This document shows positions 35,612-44,176 of a DNA stretch of 64,000 nt, one piece after another (the first letter of the stretch is position 1; the number at the start of each line of letters is the position of its first letter). Where the stretch lies: assembly GCA_963787345.1 (NCBI GenBank), contig CAWBCW010000026.1, forward strand, positions 1 through 64,000. The letters run 5' to 3'. The translations under genes and the position numbers were made by a program. Under the pieces are notes generated by a model that had not been told where the DNA came from, ran no database searches, and worked only from the letters and a program-made list of their open reading frames with translations. The stretch comes from Bacillus_BD sp963787345. GTDB taxonomy: Bacteria > Bacillota > Bacilli > Bacillales > Cytobacillaceae.

Positions 35612-36481
35612 TTACTCTTTATTTAGTGGCATTCCGGTTCTTAATATTCCCCTTGTTTCAATACCGCCAAGACCTTTTTCTCCTGTTAGCGTGTTTCGTA
35701 AGACATCCCAGACATTAATGGTTTCCATGAAGGGGGTGAAACTTATTTTAGCTACAATATAGACTGGGTCAAGTGCATGAATATTAACACGAGAAGGTGA
35801 ACTAGCAAAATTGGCCCCGGCTTGTATCAAAGATTCAAAATGAGACTGACACGCCCCTGCGAAAATGACCAATTGATCTAAGCTTGGAGCTTTCCTCCTT
35901 GCCTCTTTTACCGTTAAAACGAAATCTTTCGAATGACGATATGCATGAATATCCGCCTTCTCGCCTTTTGACTTTGAATAAGCATCATGACCGGTTATCA
36001 CCAATATATCAGGCCGATAATAATCGATTAACCCACTAATTTCGCCTGCCATTTCTTTTTCATTACAATGGATGCCAGTGACAGGGATTCCAATCGTTTC
36101 GTATAACATTAGACATTTTTTCAAATAGAGGGGATCACCATCTAAATGAAGAACTCTACCAGGCATATGGAAGAAATTATCTGGATTTTTATATCCCCCA
36201 GTTGTTTCAAATTCTCGTTTTTCTTTTAAAAGATGGAGATCTTGACGAAATAATTCTAGGGATTGTTCTTCTAAGGAACGAAATTGCTGCGACTTCCTTT
36301 CCCTTTCCGAAGAATTAATCGTTACTAAATCATCAATTGGAGCGTCCGCAATTAAACGGAAATCCTCCCCATATAAAATAGCTACTTTTGTCGTTCCTTG
36401 TTCCCTAATGTCAATTACTCTGAATAAAATATCACAACGATACGACCTTCTGCCAACTATATCCATCTTCTTTATACTCAT
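35612..36481 (-). CDS. yabG: Sporulation-specific protease YabG
   Basis: Processes spore coat proteins such as SpoIVA and SafA late in sporulation. The 289-residue product belongs to the YabG cysteine peptidase family; conserved parts include the N-terminal small barrel (DILFRVIDIREQGTTKVAILYGEDFRLIADAP), GRVLHLDGDP, ILVITGHDAYS with a likely catalytic His, and IFAGACQSHFE with a likely catalytic Cys. The start is the ATG at 36481 with GTGGAG 8 nt upstream. A sigma-K-type promoter lies ahead. Confidence 0.94.
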   Translation of the reverse strand: MSIKKMDIVGRRSYRCDILFRVIDIREQGTTKVAILYGEDFRLIADAPIDDLVTINSSERERKSQQFRSLEEQSLELFRQDLHLLKEKREFETTGGYKNPDNFFHMPGRVLHLDGDPLYLKKCLMLYETIGIPVTGIHCNEKEMAGEISGLIDYYRPDILVITGHDAYSKSKGEKADIHAYRHSKDFVLTVKEARRKAPSLDQLVIFAGACQSHFESLIQAGANFASSPSRVNIHALDPVYIVAKISFTPFMETINVWDVLRNTLTGEKGLGGIETRGILRTGMPLNKE

Positions 36482-36528
36482 TGGCAACACTCCACTTTAC
36501 ATATCATCCGGAAATGAATCCTTCTCCT

Positions 36529-36557
36529 TAAAATATGCACTATGCTGTTACCCTGTG
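36529..36557 (-). promoter_or_regulatory. Sigma-K promoter of yabG
   Basis: On the minus strand CATATTTTA (36529-36537) fits CATANNNTA, with CAC (36555-36557, AC at 36555-36556) 17 bp upstream, the sigma-K pattern AC-N16-17-CATANNNTA. B. subtilis yabG is sigma-K dependent. Confidence 0.65.
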
Positions 36558-36561
36558 AATA

Positions 36562-37452
36562 TTAAACTGCAGATTCGCAAAAGAACGGATATAAGGCGTC
36601 ACTTAGTTTAGCAAACTCCTCAATTGACAGAGATTCTCCCCTGCGACTTGATTCAATTTCTGTTTGAGCAAGAGCATTTAGAATCAGCTCTTTTTTCTCC
36701 TTGCCATTTGGCAATGCACTCATTAAATTATTTAAAATTGTTTTCCGCCTTTGTGCAAAACTCCCCCTCGTAACAGTGAAAAAGAAGTCTTCATCGATAA
36801 CTGGGAACAAAGGCTCCTTTCTCCTAATTAAGCGGATCACCGCTGAATCGACATTTGGCTGTGGCACAAACACTGTCTTAGGAACGATCATGACTGTCTC
36901 TGCCTCTGTATAATATTGAATGGCAATCGAAAGAGAACCATAATTTTTTGTACCAGGTTTAGCGGCGATTCGGTCTGCTACTTCTTTTTGTAACATCACA
37001 ACAATCCCCCGGATTGGTAAACGTTCTTCTAATAATTTCATAATAATCGGTGTCGTCACATAATATGGTAAATTCGCAACGACCATGACGTCTTCCATCC
37101 CTGCAAATTCTTTCTCGATCACTTCTTTAACATTCGCTTTTAACACATCTTCATGAATAATTTTTGTATTTGGATATGGCCCCAGCGTGTCGTCTAAGAT
37201 TGGCAATAAGCGTTGATCAATTTCAAAGGCTACTACCTTTTTACAAGCCTTTGCCAATTGCTCGGTTAAAGCACCAATTCCAGGACCAACCTCAATTGCA
37301 CCCGATTCACTCGTTAATCCAGCATGTTCAACAATGTTTCTTAGTATATTCGTATCAATTAAAAAGTTTTGTCCAAGACTTTTCTTAAAGGAAAATCCAT
37401 ATTTCTTTAAAATCTCTTTTGTTCTAACAGGTGTTGCAATATCCTTATGCAT
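36562..37452 (-). CDS. rsmA: 16S rRNA dimethyladenosine transferase RsmA
   Basis: Dimethylates the two adjacent adenosines in 16S helix 45 (KsgA). The 296-residue product has LGQNFLIDTNILRNIV, the SAM-binding EVGPGIGALTEQL (about 57-70) and the catalytic VANLPYYVTTPI (about 125-136). It overlaps rnmV by 8 bp, so the two are coupled; RnmV acts on 5S precursor RNA, making this an rRNA maturation pair. Confidence 0.97.
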   Translation of the reverse strand: MHKDIATPVRTKEILKKYGFSFKKSLGQNFLIDTNILRNIVEHAGLTSESGAIEVGPGIGALTEQLAKACKKVVAFEIDQRLLPILDDTLGPYPNTKIIHEDVLKANVKEVIEKEFAGMEDVMVVANLPYYVTTPIIMKLLEERLPIRGIVVMLQKEVADRIAAKPGTKNYGSLSIAIQYYTEAETVMIVPKTVFVPQPNVDSAVIRLIRRKEPLFPVIDEDFFFTVTRGSFAQRRKTILNNLMSALPNGKEKKELILNALAQTEIESSRRGESLSIEEFAKLSDALYPFFCESAV

Positions 37453-38005
37453 TTTGTTCCTCCTGACGGATCACTTTTACAGCCTCTGCAAAGGCTTCTT
37501 TACTGATCTCGAATACCATCAATCTTTTATATAGCTGTTTCCCATTTGTATAACCAATTTTCAGCAATTTCCCGATCTTTTCTCTTCTCTCTTTCGCACC
37601 GGCGCCACCAATCAACCCCGCTGCAATTAAATCATCATGAGTGATCTGCTCTGTTACATCTTCCTGCATTAATTGCGCACCCGCTAGCGCCCTTCTAATC
37701 ACATCTGGGGATGCATGTTCGACTCCAACACCCTTACCATGCCTATGCAACGCATCTTCCTTTTGAATAAAAGCATGTTTGCACCCAGGGACTTCCTCGG
37801 AAATGACATTGCGAATCCGTTGCCCCGGATAATCTGGATCCGTTAATACAATGACCCCTCTCGTTCTTTGTGCTAGTTTGATTTTCTCAATTGTCTCCGA
37901 ATTTATCGCAGATCCATTTGTTTCAATTGTATCTGCATGAACAGCTTGTTGAATGGCTGTTGTATCATCTTTTCCTTCGACAATGATAATTTCTTTAATT
38001 TTCAT
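37445..38005 (-). CDS. rnmV: Ribonuclease M5
   Basis: Matures 5S rRNA by double cleavage of the precursor. The 186-residue product has an N-terminal Toprim domain (IIVEGKDDTTAIQ, about 7-19; LTDPDYPGQRIRN, about 53-65) and a C-terminal basic region for RNA and protein contacts. GGAGGGCCC directly precedes the ATG. It is followed by rsmA with an 8-bp overlap. Confidence 0.95.
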   Translation of the reverse strand: MKIKEIIIVEGKDDTTAIQQAVHADTIETNGSAINSETIEKIKLAQRTRGVIVLTDPDYPGQRIRNVISEEVPGCKHAFIQKEDALHRHGKGVGVEHASPDVIRRALAGAQLMQEDVTEQITHDDLIAAGLIGGAGAKERREKIGKLLKIGYTNGKQLYKRLMVFEISKEAFAEAVKVIRQEEQNA

Positions 38006-38255
38006 GGGCCCTCCGTAATATTTTTAATAGAAAAATTGTATCAAACATTATTCACATGCATACTAACGGCTTATTTTCAACATTATAAAAATAATGTAAA
38101 ATAAATGAAACCTTTCTGTAATATTAAACGTCTATATATAGTAAGATTAGGATAAGAAATATTTTCTTTAAATCCTGCTCTTTCTCTGCTAAAGAACCGC
38201 TGCGAGTAAATGGACATTCTTTCCTTACACATTATAAACTTTCCAGGTAAAAAAG

Positions 38256-38284
38256 AAAAATGCAGCGGATTAACTCCACTGCAT
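38256..38284 (-). terminator. yabE terminator
   Basis: ATGCAG/CTGCAT outer stem with a GTGGAG/CCGC inner part; the minus strand ends in a T run. Confidence 0.7.
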
Positions 38285-38290
38285 CTGTCT

Positions 38291-39469
38291 TTAGTTTAAT
38301 ACCTTAATTTTAATGGTTTTTCTTCCCCAATTGATTGCATCTTGTTTGGAAGGGAAGAATACATCAATTTTATTGCCCTTTATAGCGCCGCCGGTATCTG
38401 CAGCAACTGCATACCCATAACCTTCCACATGTACTTTAGAACCAAGTGGGATGACTTTTGGGTCCACTGCAATCACTTTAAGATTCGGGTTGGCATGCAG
38501 ATTAACTCCAGTAGCCGTTGTGCCAGAACAGCCGCTGCAATTAGCTGTATACGCAGTAGAGGTCACACGGATTTCTCTCCCGCTCTCGCTGCCACGAGAA
38601 GCAATTTGAGAGACCTCTTTTGGCCCTACTGCAACAACCTGATCTTGCTTTTCCTTTGTAACTTTTTCACTTACTATTGTTCGGGATATTTCCTTCCCAT
38701 TTTCTTTAGTAACTTCATACGTTTTTACTGAAAGTCCTTGCTGACCAGGGGTAATGATTTTCTCTGTTCCACTTGCCAAACTCTCATCCTTTTTCGTGAC
38801 AACAGCAAATGGGATTGGTTCTTCCACTACATCGGTGACTTTTTCTATACGGAAAACATGAACCGTGTCATTTTCTACGACCCTTTCATCTAAGCTAGGT
38901 TCTACCCGGTCCAAATCCGTTATGGTTATCTCTTGTTGTTGTAAAAAGTCAGCGACAGTAGTCGAAGTTGACCATACTTCTTTGTTTTCCCCTCCATCAA
39001 CTAAGGTAAGCGGAAAGGCTCTTTCAATGTTTATATGCATCCCTTTTTGCAAAACTGTATTTTTTTCTGGTTTAATTTGATCATACTCATTTAATACAAC
39101 CTTTTGCTCCTTCAAGAAACCCTCGACAGTTTCAGCTGTTGTCCATAACGATTTTTGCTCAGAATCTTGCGTTAATTTTACTTTTTTCGCCGGTTTCCAA
39201 GTAATTTCCATATGGTTGGAAATACTAGAGTCTTTTTTTGGAGTTAAATGGTCTTGTGACTTTATTGAAATCTCCAATTCTTCAAATAATTCTTTAACTG
39301 TAGCTGCGTGTGTTTTTGTGACCTTCTCTCGGCCATCTAGGTTGAGTGTTACAGTTTTTTTACTTGTTTCATAAGTAATAAATCCTGCTGATGTAAGTAA
39401 AACTATGAAACTTACGATAACAATCGACCATTTTTTTTGTGTGAAAGACTTGGAAAACAGGTTTTTCAT
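38291..39469 (-). CDS. yabE: Resuscitation-promoting-factor-like cell wall protein YabE
   Basis: Secreted cell-wall enzyme of the Rpf/Sps type. From the ATG at 39469 the product is 392 residues: a basic start and signal or anchor helix (about 14-33), three DUF348 repeats (about 40-215), a G5 domain (about 218-295) and a C-terminal 3D domain with SSTAYTANCSGCSG-type cysteine motif and AVDPKVIPLGSKVHVEGYG, where the conserved aspartates form the lytic transglycosylase-like site. The start is uncertain: AGGAGG sits 23 nt before the ATG but 8 nt before an in-frame ATT at 39482-39484. Confidence 0.92.
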   Translation of the reverse strand: MKNLFSKSFTQKKWSIVIVSFIVLLTSAGFITYETSKKTVTLNLDGREKVTKTHAATVKELFEELEISIKSQDHLTPKKDSSISNHMEITWKPAKKVKLTQDSEQKSLWTTAETVEGFLKEQKVVLNEYDQIKPEKNTVLQKGMHINIERAFPLTLVDGGENKEVWSTSTTVADFLQQQEITITDLDRVEPSLDERVVENDTVHVFRIEKVTDVVEEPIPFAVVTKKDESLASGTEKIITPGQQGLSVKTYEVTKENGKEISRTIVSEKVTKEKQDQVVAVGPKEVSQIASRGSESGREIRVTSTAYTANCSGCSGTTATGVNLHANPNLKVIAVDPKVIPLGSKVHVEGYGYAVAADTGGAIKGNKIDVFFPSKQDAINWGRKTIKIKVLN

Positions 39470-39707
39470 GGTCTTAATCCAAATGAAAAACGCCTCCTTT
39501 TCTCTTCGAGTGATTATATAAAGGATATAACCGCCTGTCAACCCCCCTCCCTTTTCCAAATTTAATTTCTATTATGCAAAAGATTTGAAGAAAAAGTAAA
39601 GAAAAAGTTATCGACAAGCTTATCCTATGAAGAAAAGAAGGCGTATAGAACTTTAATATTTAATTACATATTGGACAGGATTCTCATATAGTCGACGGCA
39701 TTCCTTA

Positions 39708-40475
39708 TCAGGAAATGTCGAACAATTTTTTTGCATTTTCAGTTGTTGCTTTAGCTACTTCCGTTAAAGTAGTCCCCTTTATCTCAGCAATTTGTTCCGC
39801 TACAAGTTTTACATATGCAGGTTCATTTCGCTTCCCTCTATATGGGTGTGGAGCCAAATAAGGACAATCAGTTTCAATCAGAAGTTTATCTAAAGGAACT
39901 TCCTTCGCCACTTCCTTTGGTTTTTTTGCATTTTTAAATGTAACAGGTCCTCCTAGTGAAATATAGAAATTCATTTCCATGCATTCTCTAGCAACTTCTA
40001 CGCTCCCGCTAAAACAATGCATGATTCCACCGACTTCTTCTGCCCCTTCTTCTTTTAAAATCCGAACAATATCTGCAGTTGCTTCACGATTATGAATAAT
40101 GATCGGCAGCTTCACTTTTTTAGCCAATCGGATTTGTCGTCTAAACACGTCATGTTGAATTTCCTTTGGAGACTTGTCCCAGTGATAATCGAGACCCATT
40201 TCTCCTAAAGCCACCACTTTTGGGTGGGCAGATAATTCTTCAATCCAAGCTAAATCCTCATCTTTCATATCAATTGCATCAACTGGATGCCAACCAACAC
40301 TAGCATATAGAAAATCGTAAGATTCTACGAGTTCAATTGCTTTTGTAATCGTTGGACGATCAAACCCAACGACAACCATGTGTTCTACTCCCATTTTTCG
40401 TGCTCTCTCAATGACCTCTGTTACATCATCTTCATATTGATCTGCATTTAAATGCACATGAGTATCAAATAACAT
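39708..40475 (-). CDS. tatD: TatD-family metal-dependent hydrolase
   Basis: TIM-barrel metal-dependent deoxyribonuclease-type enzyme (yabD). The 255-residue product has the metal-binding DTHVHLN (about 4-10), GEMGLDYHWD, the PIIIHNREA loop, HCFSGS and TDCPYLAPHPYRGKRNEP. The ATG at 40475 is 8 nt after GGAGG; the GTG one codon upstream is less likely. Copy B of the dispersed repeat ends immediately before that ribosome binding site. Confidence 0.95.
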   Translation of the reverse strand: MLFDTHVHLNADQYEDDVTEVIERARKMGVEHMVVVGFDRPTITKAIELVESYDFLYASVGWHPVDAIDMKDEDLAWIEELSAHPKVVALGEMGLDYHWDKSPKEIQHDVFRRQIRLAKKVKLPIIIHNREATADIVRILKEEGAEEVGGIMHCFSGSVEVARECMEMNFYISLGGPVTFKNAKKPKEVAKEVPLDKLLIETDCPYLAPHPYRGKRNEPAYVKLVAEQIAEIKGTTLTEVAKATTENAKKLFDIS

Positions 40476-40490
40476 CACAAACTCCTCCTA

Positions 40491-40593
40491 ATCAAGTTCG
40501 CCCGCCGGATTTATGCCCAATTTTTCCATATCACTTACCTTAAAAGAATCCGTGGCATCCTCCGAAGGCTAAATATCATTCAACCTAATGAAG
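40491..40593 (-). repeat. Dispersed repeat, copy B (internally deleted)
   Basis: About 103 bp between metG and tatD. Its left half on the plus strand (AAGTTCGCCCGCCGGAT) and the GAATCCGTGGCATCC segment match copy A, but the 125-bp hairpin section of A is reduced to CATTCAACCTAATGAAG, a short inverted repeat. Same orientation as copies A and C. Confidence 0.7.
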
Positions 40594-40669
40594 TTACAAA
40601 TATTATTTTTCTGTTACAAATATTTCATCCATATTATATAGAAGAAACACGGCTGAAAACGTTTTCTAA

Positions 40670-40707
40670 TAAAAAAATGCTTCACGCAGCGTTTCACGTG
40701 AAACATT
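40670..40707 (-). terminator. metG terminator
   Basis: On the minus strand ATGTTTCACG (40697-40706) pairs with CGTGAAGCAT (40677-40686), followed by seven Ts. It contains the parS-like palindrome at 40690-40705. Confidence 0.8.
40690..40705 (+). promoter_or_regulatory. parS-like site (ParB/Spo0J binding)
   Basis: CGTTTCACGTGAAACA matches the Bacillus parS consensus TGTTNCACGTGAAACA at 15 of 16 positions; the only mismatch is C for the first T. The inner 14 bp form a perfect palindrome. B. subtilis is reported to have a parS site near 4 degrees, which by map position is close to metS-yabD, the same place. It would recruit Spo0J and condensin near the origin. Confidence 0.75.
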
Positions 40708-40718
40708 TTTCGACATAT

Positions 40719-42680
40719 TTACTTAACTTTCGCTCCAATTGGCAATGAGTCAGGCACAGTTGCTAAAGCTAATTTTCCATCTTGGCTCCCTGCTAAAATC
40801 ATACCTTGAGATAATTCCCCTCGGAGTTTGACTGGCTTCAAGTTTGTAACACAAATGACTCTTTGACCAACTAATTCTTCTGGTTTGTAGTATTGAGCAA
40901 TTCCAGAAACGACTTGACGTGTTTCATCGCCTAGATTCAATTGTAATTTAAGTAATTTATCGGCTTTTTTTACTGGCTCTACTGCAATAATCTCGGCTAC
41001 GCGCAAATCAATTTTTGTAAAGTCATCAATCGAAATTTCAGCCGCTTCCTGTCCAGTCTTTGTCTTTTCTTCCTTTTCTTCAGGCTTAGGCGAACTTCCT
41101 TGCATTTTCGTTTTGATGTACGCTACTTCTTCCTCAATATCAAGTCTTGGAAAAATCGGACTTCCCTTTTTCACCTTTGTGCCTGCAGGAATACTGCCAA
41201 ATTCAGACAAACGATCCCAGGTTGTTAAGGTTGCATCCTCTATACCAAGTTGATCGAAAATCTCCCCCGGTGCTTTTGTTAAAAATGGCTGTAACATAAT
41301 TGCAGTTCTTCTTAATGATTCTGCTAAATGCACCATGACATCCTTCAATTGCTCTGTTTTTTCCTCATCTTTTGCTAATTGCCATGGCTGTGTTTCATCA
41401 ATATATTTATTTGTGCGACTTACTAATTGCCATAATACCGATAAGGCAACGGAAAATTCCATATTCTCCATCGCATCGACATATTTCTCCACTGTTGATT
41501 GATTCATTTGTAATAGAGATTGCTCGAATTCACCGTTTGAGCCACTATAAGTTGGAATCACACCGTCAAAATATTTATTAATCATTGCAACTGTACGATT
41601 TAATAAATTCCCTAAATCATTCGCTAAATCAAAGTTCAAGCGTTCAACAAAGCTCTCTGGTGTGAAAACACCATCAGAACCAAATGGAACTTCTCTAAGT
41701 AGGTAATATCTTAATGAGTCTAATCCATAACGGTCAATCAATGTAACTGGATCAACGACATTCCCTTTTGACTTCGACATTTTTCCATCTTTCATCAATA
41801 ACCATCCATGGGCAAATACCTTTTTTGGTAACGGAAGATCTAAGGCCATTAACATAATTGGCCAATAGATCGTATGGAAACGAACGATCTCTTTTCCTAC
41901 CAAATGGACATCGGCAGGCCAGTATTTTTGATATTTTGTATCATCCTCTGTCCCATACCCTAAAGCAGTAATATAATTGGTTAGAGCATCTATCCAAACG
42001 TAGATTACATGCTTTGGATTGCTTGGGATTTTAATTCCCCAATTAAAGGTTGTTCGTGATACAGCTAAATCCTCAAGTCCTGGTTTAATAAAGTTATTGA
42101 TCATTTCATTTTTTCTAGACTCTGGCTGGATAAAGTCTGAATTTTCCTCGTAATACTGTAATAAACGATCAGCGTATTTGCTTACTTTAAAAAAGTACGA
42201 CTCTTCCTTTACCTTTTGTACCGGTCTGCCGCAATCTGGGCAGTTGCCTTCTTCGGTTAATTGAATCTCTGTAAAATAGGATTCACAAGGGGTACAATAC
42301 ATCCCTTCGTATTCACCTAAGTAAATATCCCCTTGAGCCAGTAACCTTTCAAATATTTGCTCTACCACTTTTGTATGACGTGGTTCAGTTGTACGAATAA
42401 AATCATCATACGAGATATCTAATTTTTTCCATAACTGTTTGATCCCAGAAACGATTTCATCCACGTATTGCTTTGGAGTTACCCCGTTTTCTTCTGCCTT
42501 TTCTTGGATTTTTTGACCATGTTCATCCGTTCCTGTTAAATACATGACATCAAATCCGCGCATGCGTTTATACCTTGCCATCGCATCTCCTGCAACCGTT
42601 GTATAAGCATGTCCAATATGTAAATTACCACTTGGATAATAAATCGGAGTGGTTAAATAGAAAGTCTTTTTATCTCCCAC
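40719..42680 (-). CDS. metG: Methionyl-tRNA synthetase
   Basis: Class I enzyme charging initiator and elongator tRNA-Met (metS in B. subtilis). From the GTG at 42680 the product is 653 residues: HIGH box in GNLHIGHAYT (about 20-29), a zinc knuckle with two CxxC pairs (YCTPCESYF and NCPDCGRPV), KMSKS in DGKMSKSKGNVVDP, an anticodon-binding helical domain and a C-terminal EMAP-like tRNA-binding OB domain (about 545-653; DLRVAEIIAVEPVKKADKLLKL). The GTG is favoured because GAGGAGG lies 9 nt upstream; the longer ORF starts 17 codons earlier without a site. Confidence 0.96.
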   Translation of the reverse strand: MGDKKTFYLTTPIYYPSGNLHIGHAYTTVAGDAMARYKRMRGFDVMYLTGTDEHGQKIQEKAEENGVTPKQYVDEIVSGIKQLWKKLDISYDDFIRTTEPRHTKVVEQIFERLLAQGDIYLGEYEGMYCTPCESYFTEIQLTEEGNCPDCGRPVQKVKEESYFFKVSKYADRLLQYYEENSDFIQPESRKNEMINNFIKPGLEDLAVSRTTFNWGIKIPSNPKHVIYVWIDALTNYITALGYGTEDDTKYQKYWPADVHLVGKEIVRFHTIYWPIMLMALDLPLPKKVFAHGWLLMKDGKMSKSKGNVVDPVTLIDRYGLDSLRYYLLREVPFGSDGVFTPESFVERLNFDLANDLGNLLNRTVAMINKYFDGVIPTYSGSNGEFEQSLLQMNQSTVEKYVDAMENMEFSVALSVLWQLVSRTNKYIDETQPWQLAKDEEKTEQLKDVMVHLAESLRRTAIMLQPFLTKAPGEIFDQLGIEDATLTTWDRLSEFGSIPAGTKVKKGSPIFPRLDIEEEVAYIKTKMQGSSPKPEEKEEKTKTGQEAAEISIDDFTKIDLRVAEIIAVEPVKKADKLLKLQLNLGDETRQVVSGIAQYYKPEELVGQRVICVTNLKPVKLRGELSQGMILAGSQDGKLALATVPDSLPIGAKVK

Positions 42681-42729
42681 TATATGTTTCCTCCTCTTAA
42701 ATGTATCTAAAGCAAAGTTGCTACCTTTC

Positions 42730-42757
42730 ATTATATCGCTTTATATAAAACAGGCAA
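42730..42757 (-). promoter_or_regulatory. Possible metG promoter
   Basis: On the minus strand TTGCCT (42752-42757) and TATAAT (42730-42735) are 16 bp apart. I see no T-box specifier structure in the short leader. Confidence 0.45.
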
Positions 42758-42875
42758 AATACTTCTTAGAATTTTTTTCTTACATCCGCTAATTAATCAA
42801 TTTTCCCTTATCATCATTGACCAATTTGACGTATTATAGCCACACTTTTTCCTAAATGTTACAGTCCTATACTAA

Positions 42876-42904
42876 TTGACGTTTAATGGGAAAATTGATA
42901 ATAT
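42876..42904 (+). promoter_or_regulatory. abrB sigma-A promoter
   Basis: TTGACG (42876-42881) and TAATAT (42899-42904) are 17 bp apart; transcription would start near 42911. Confidence 0.7.
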
Positions 42905-42919
42905 GAAACTATCAGTTAA

Positions 42920-42936
42920 TGTCGAAAAATGACGAA
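42920..42936 (+). promoter_or_regulatory. Tandem Spo0A boxes in the abrB leader
   Basis: TGTCGAA (42920-42926) and TGACGAA (42930-42936) are direct repeats exactly 10 bp apart, just downstream of the predicted start site. The same pair occurs in B. subtilis abrB, where Spo0A~P represses transcription. Confidence 0.85.
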
Positions 42937-42981
42937 AAGTAAAAATAGATGAAAGAAAAAGCTTAGATTGGGGGTTCGGTA

Positions 42982-43266
42982 ATGAAGTCTACAGGAATTA
43001 TCCGTAAAGTTGATGAATTAGGTCGGGTTGTCATTCCGATTGAATTAAGAAGAAACCTTGGAATTTCTGAAAAGGATTCTTTAGAAATTTACGTTGATGA
43101 TGATCGCATTATTTTAAAGAAATTTAAGCCAAATATGGTTTGCCAAGTAACCGGTAAAACTTCAGATAATAACATTCAATTAGCAGATGGCAAATTGATT
43201 TTAAGCCGTGAAGGTGCGGAAAAGATCCTAAAAGAAATTCAGAACAGCTTTGATCTAACAGAATAA
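42982..43266 (+). CDS. abrB: Transition-state regulator AbrB
   Basis: Represses post-exponential genes, including spoVG, during growth. The 94-residue product has the swapped-hairpin DNA-binding domain (about 1-50; TGIIRKVDELGRVVIPIELRRNLGI, basic residues conserved) and the C-terminal oligomerisation segment. A GGGGG ribosome site precedes the ATG. It is divergent from metG and convergent with rsmI, as in B. subtilis. Spo0A boxes in its leader imply shut-off when sporulation begins. Its N-terminal domain is paralogous to that of SpoVT at 22953-23489. Confidence 0.97.
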   Translation: MKSTGIIRKVDELGRVVIPIELRRNLGISEKDSLEIYVDDDRIILKKFKPNMVCQVTGKTSDNNIQLADGKLILSREGAEKILKEIQNSFDLTE

Positions 43267-43302
43267 CAAATAAGCGGAGCCTAAAAGGCTCCGTTTATTT
43301 GT
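43267..43302. terminator. Bidirectional terminator between abrB and rsmI
   Basis: ACAAATAA-CGGAGCC pairs with GGCTCCG-TTATTTGT around a TAAAA loop. It is AT-rich at the base on both sides and serves the convergent genes. Confidence 0.8.
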
Positions 43303-44176
43303 CATTAGCGACATGATATATATGATAGACCTCTCTTTTATTGAGATTACGGTCTTTTGCCGTAAGCTTGATGGCTTCTTTTGATGATAAACCCTCTTCT
43401 ATGTAATGAGTGATGTGGTTCTCAACGGATAATTCCCCCCACCAGAGTGTGGTTTCGTCTAACGGGACATCCTCGCCCTTTTCAATAATGAGACAAAATT
43501 CCCCGCGTACTTCCTCTTGAGAAGCCCATTGGATTAATTCAGACGTCGTTCCCCTAATAAACTCTTCAAACTTTTTGGTAAGTTCACGACAAAGGGACAT
43601 TTTACGATCTCCCAATACTTCCTTAACGAGAGTTAACGTTTCCTTTAAGCGATGAGGGGCTTCATACAAAATAATCGTTGCTGGAATAGATGACAATGCC
43701 TCCAATTGCTTTCTCTTTTCCTTTTTCTGGCGATCCAAAAACCCAAAGAAATAAAAGGGCTGTGTTGATATGCCTGAAGCAATTAATGCGGTTAAGGCTG
43801 CGTTTGCACCAGGTAATGGAACGACCGTCAATTTTTCTTCTAATGCTGAACAGACTAATTCATAGCCTGGGTCTGATATTGTTGGCAGCCCCGCATCACT
43901 AATCAAGGCAATTTTGCAACCTTCCTTCAATAATTCAATAATTTTCCATCCACTACTTTCTTTATTATGCTCATGATAGCTCATTAAGGGCGTATCAATC
44001 TCAAAGTAATGGCAAAGTTTCTTAGAATTACGGGTATCTTCAGCTGCAATATAATCGGCTTCTTTTAACATTCGAATTGCCCGAAAACTCATATCTTCCA
44101 AATTTCCAATTGGGGTTGGAACCAAATATAATATCCCTTTACTTTCCTCATTATTAAAGCTTTTCTGTTGCCACAT
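43295..44176 (-). CDS. rsmI: 16S rRNA ribose-2'-O-methyltransferase RsmI
   Basis: Methylates the ribose of C1402 in 16S rRNA. The 293-residue product has the tetrapyrrole-methylase-like fold: LYLVPTPIGNLEDMSFRAI (about 16-34), AEDTRNSKKL, ALISDAGLPTISDPGYELV and PLPGANAALTALIASG. Its start overlaps yazA by 23 bp, so the two are translationally linked. It stops within the bidirectional terminator. Confidence 0.96.
   Translation of the reverse strand: MWQQKSFNNEESKGILYLVPTPIGNLEDMSFRAIRMLKEADYIAAEDTRNSKKLCHYFEIDTPLMSYHEHNKESSGWKIIELLKEGCKIALISDAGLPTISDPGYELVCSALEEKLTVVPLPGANAALTALIASGISTQPFYFFGFLDRQKKEKRKQLEALSSIPATIILYEAPHRLKETLTLVKEVLGDRKMSLCRELTKKFEEFIRGTTSELIQWASQEEVRGEFCLIIEKGEDVPLDETTLWWGELSVENHITHYIEEGLSSKEAIKLTAKDRNLNKREVYHIYHVANDK

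Noticed and set aside
42681..42981. T-box leader for metG
   Set aside because: The leader after the likely promoter is only about 40 nt and shows no T-box sequence or terminator.
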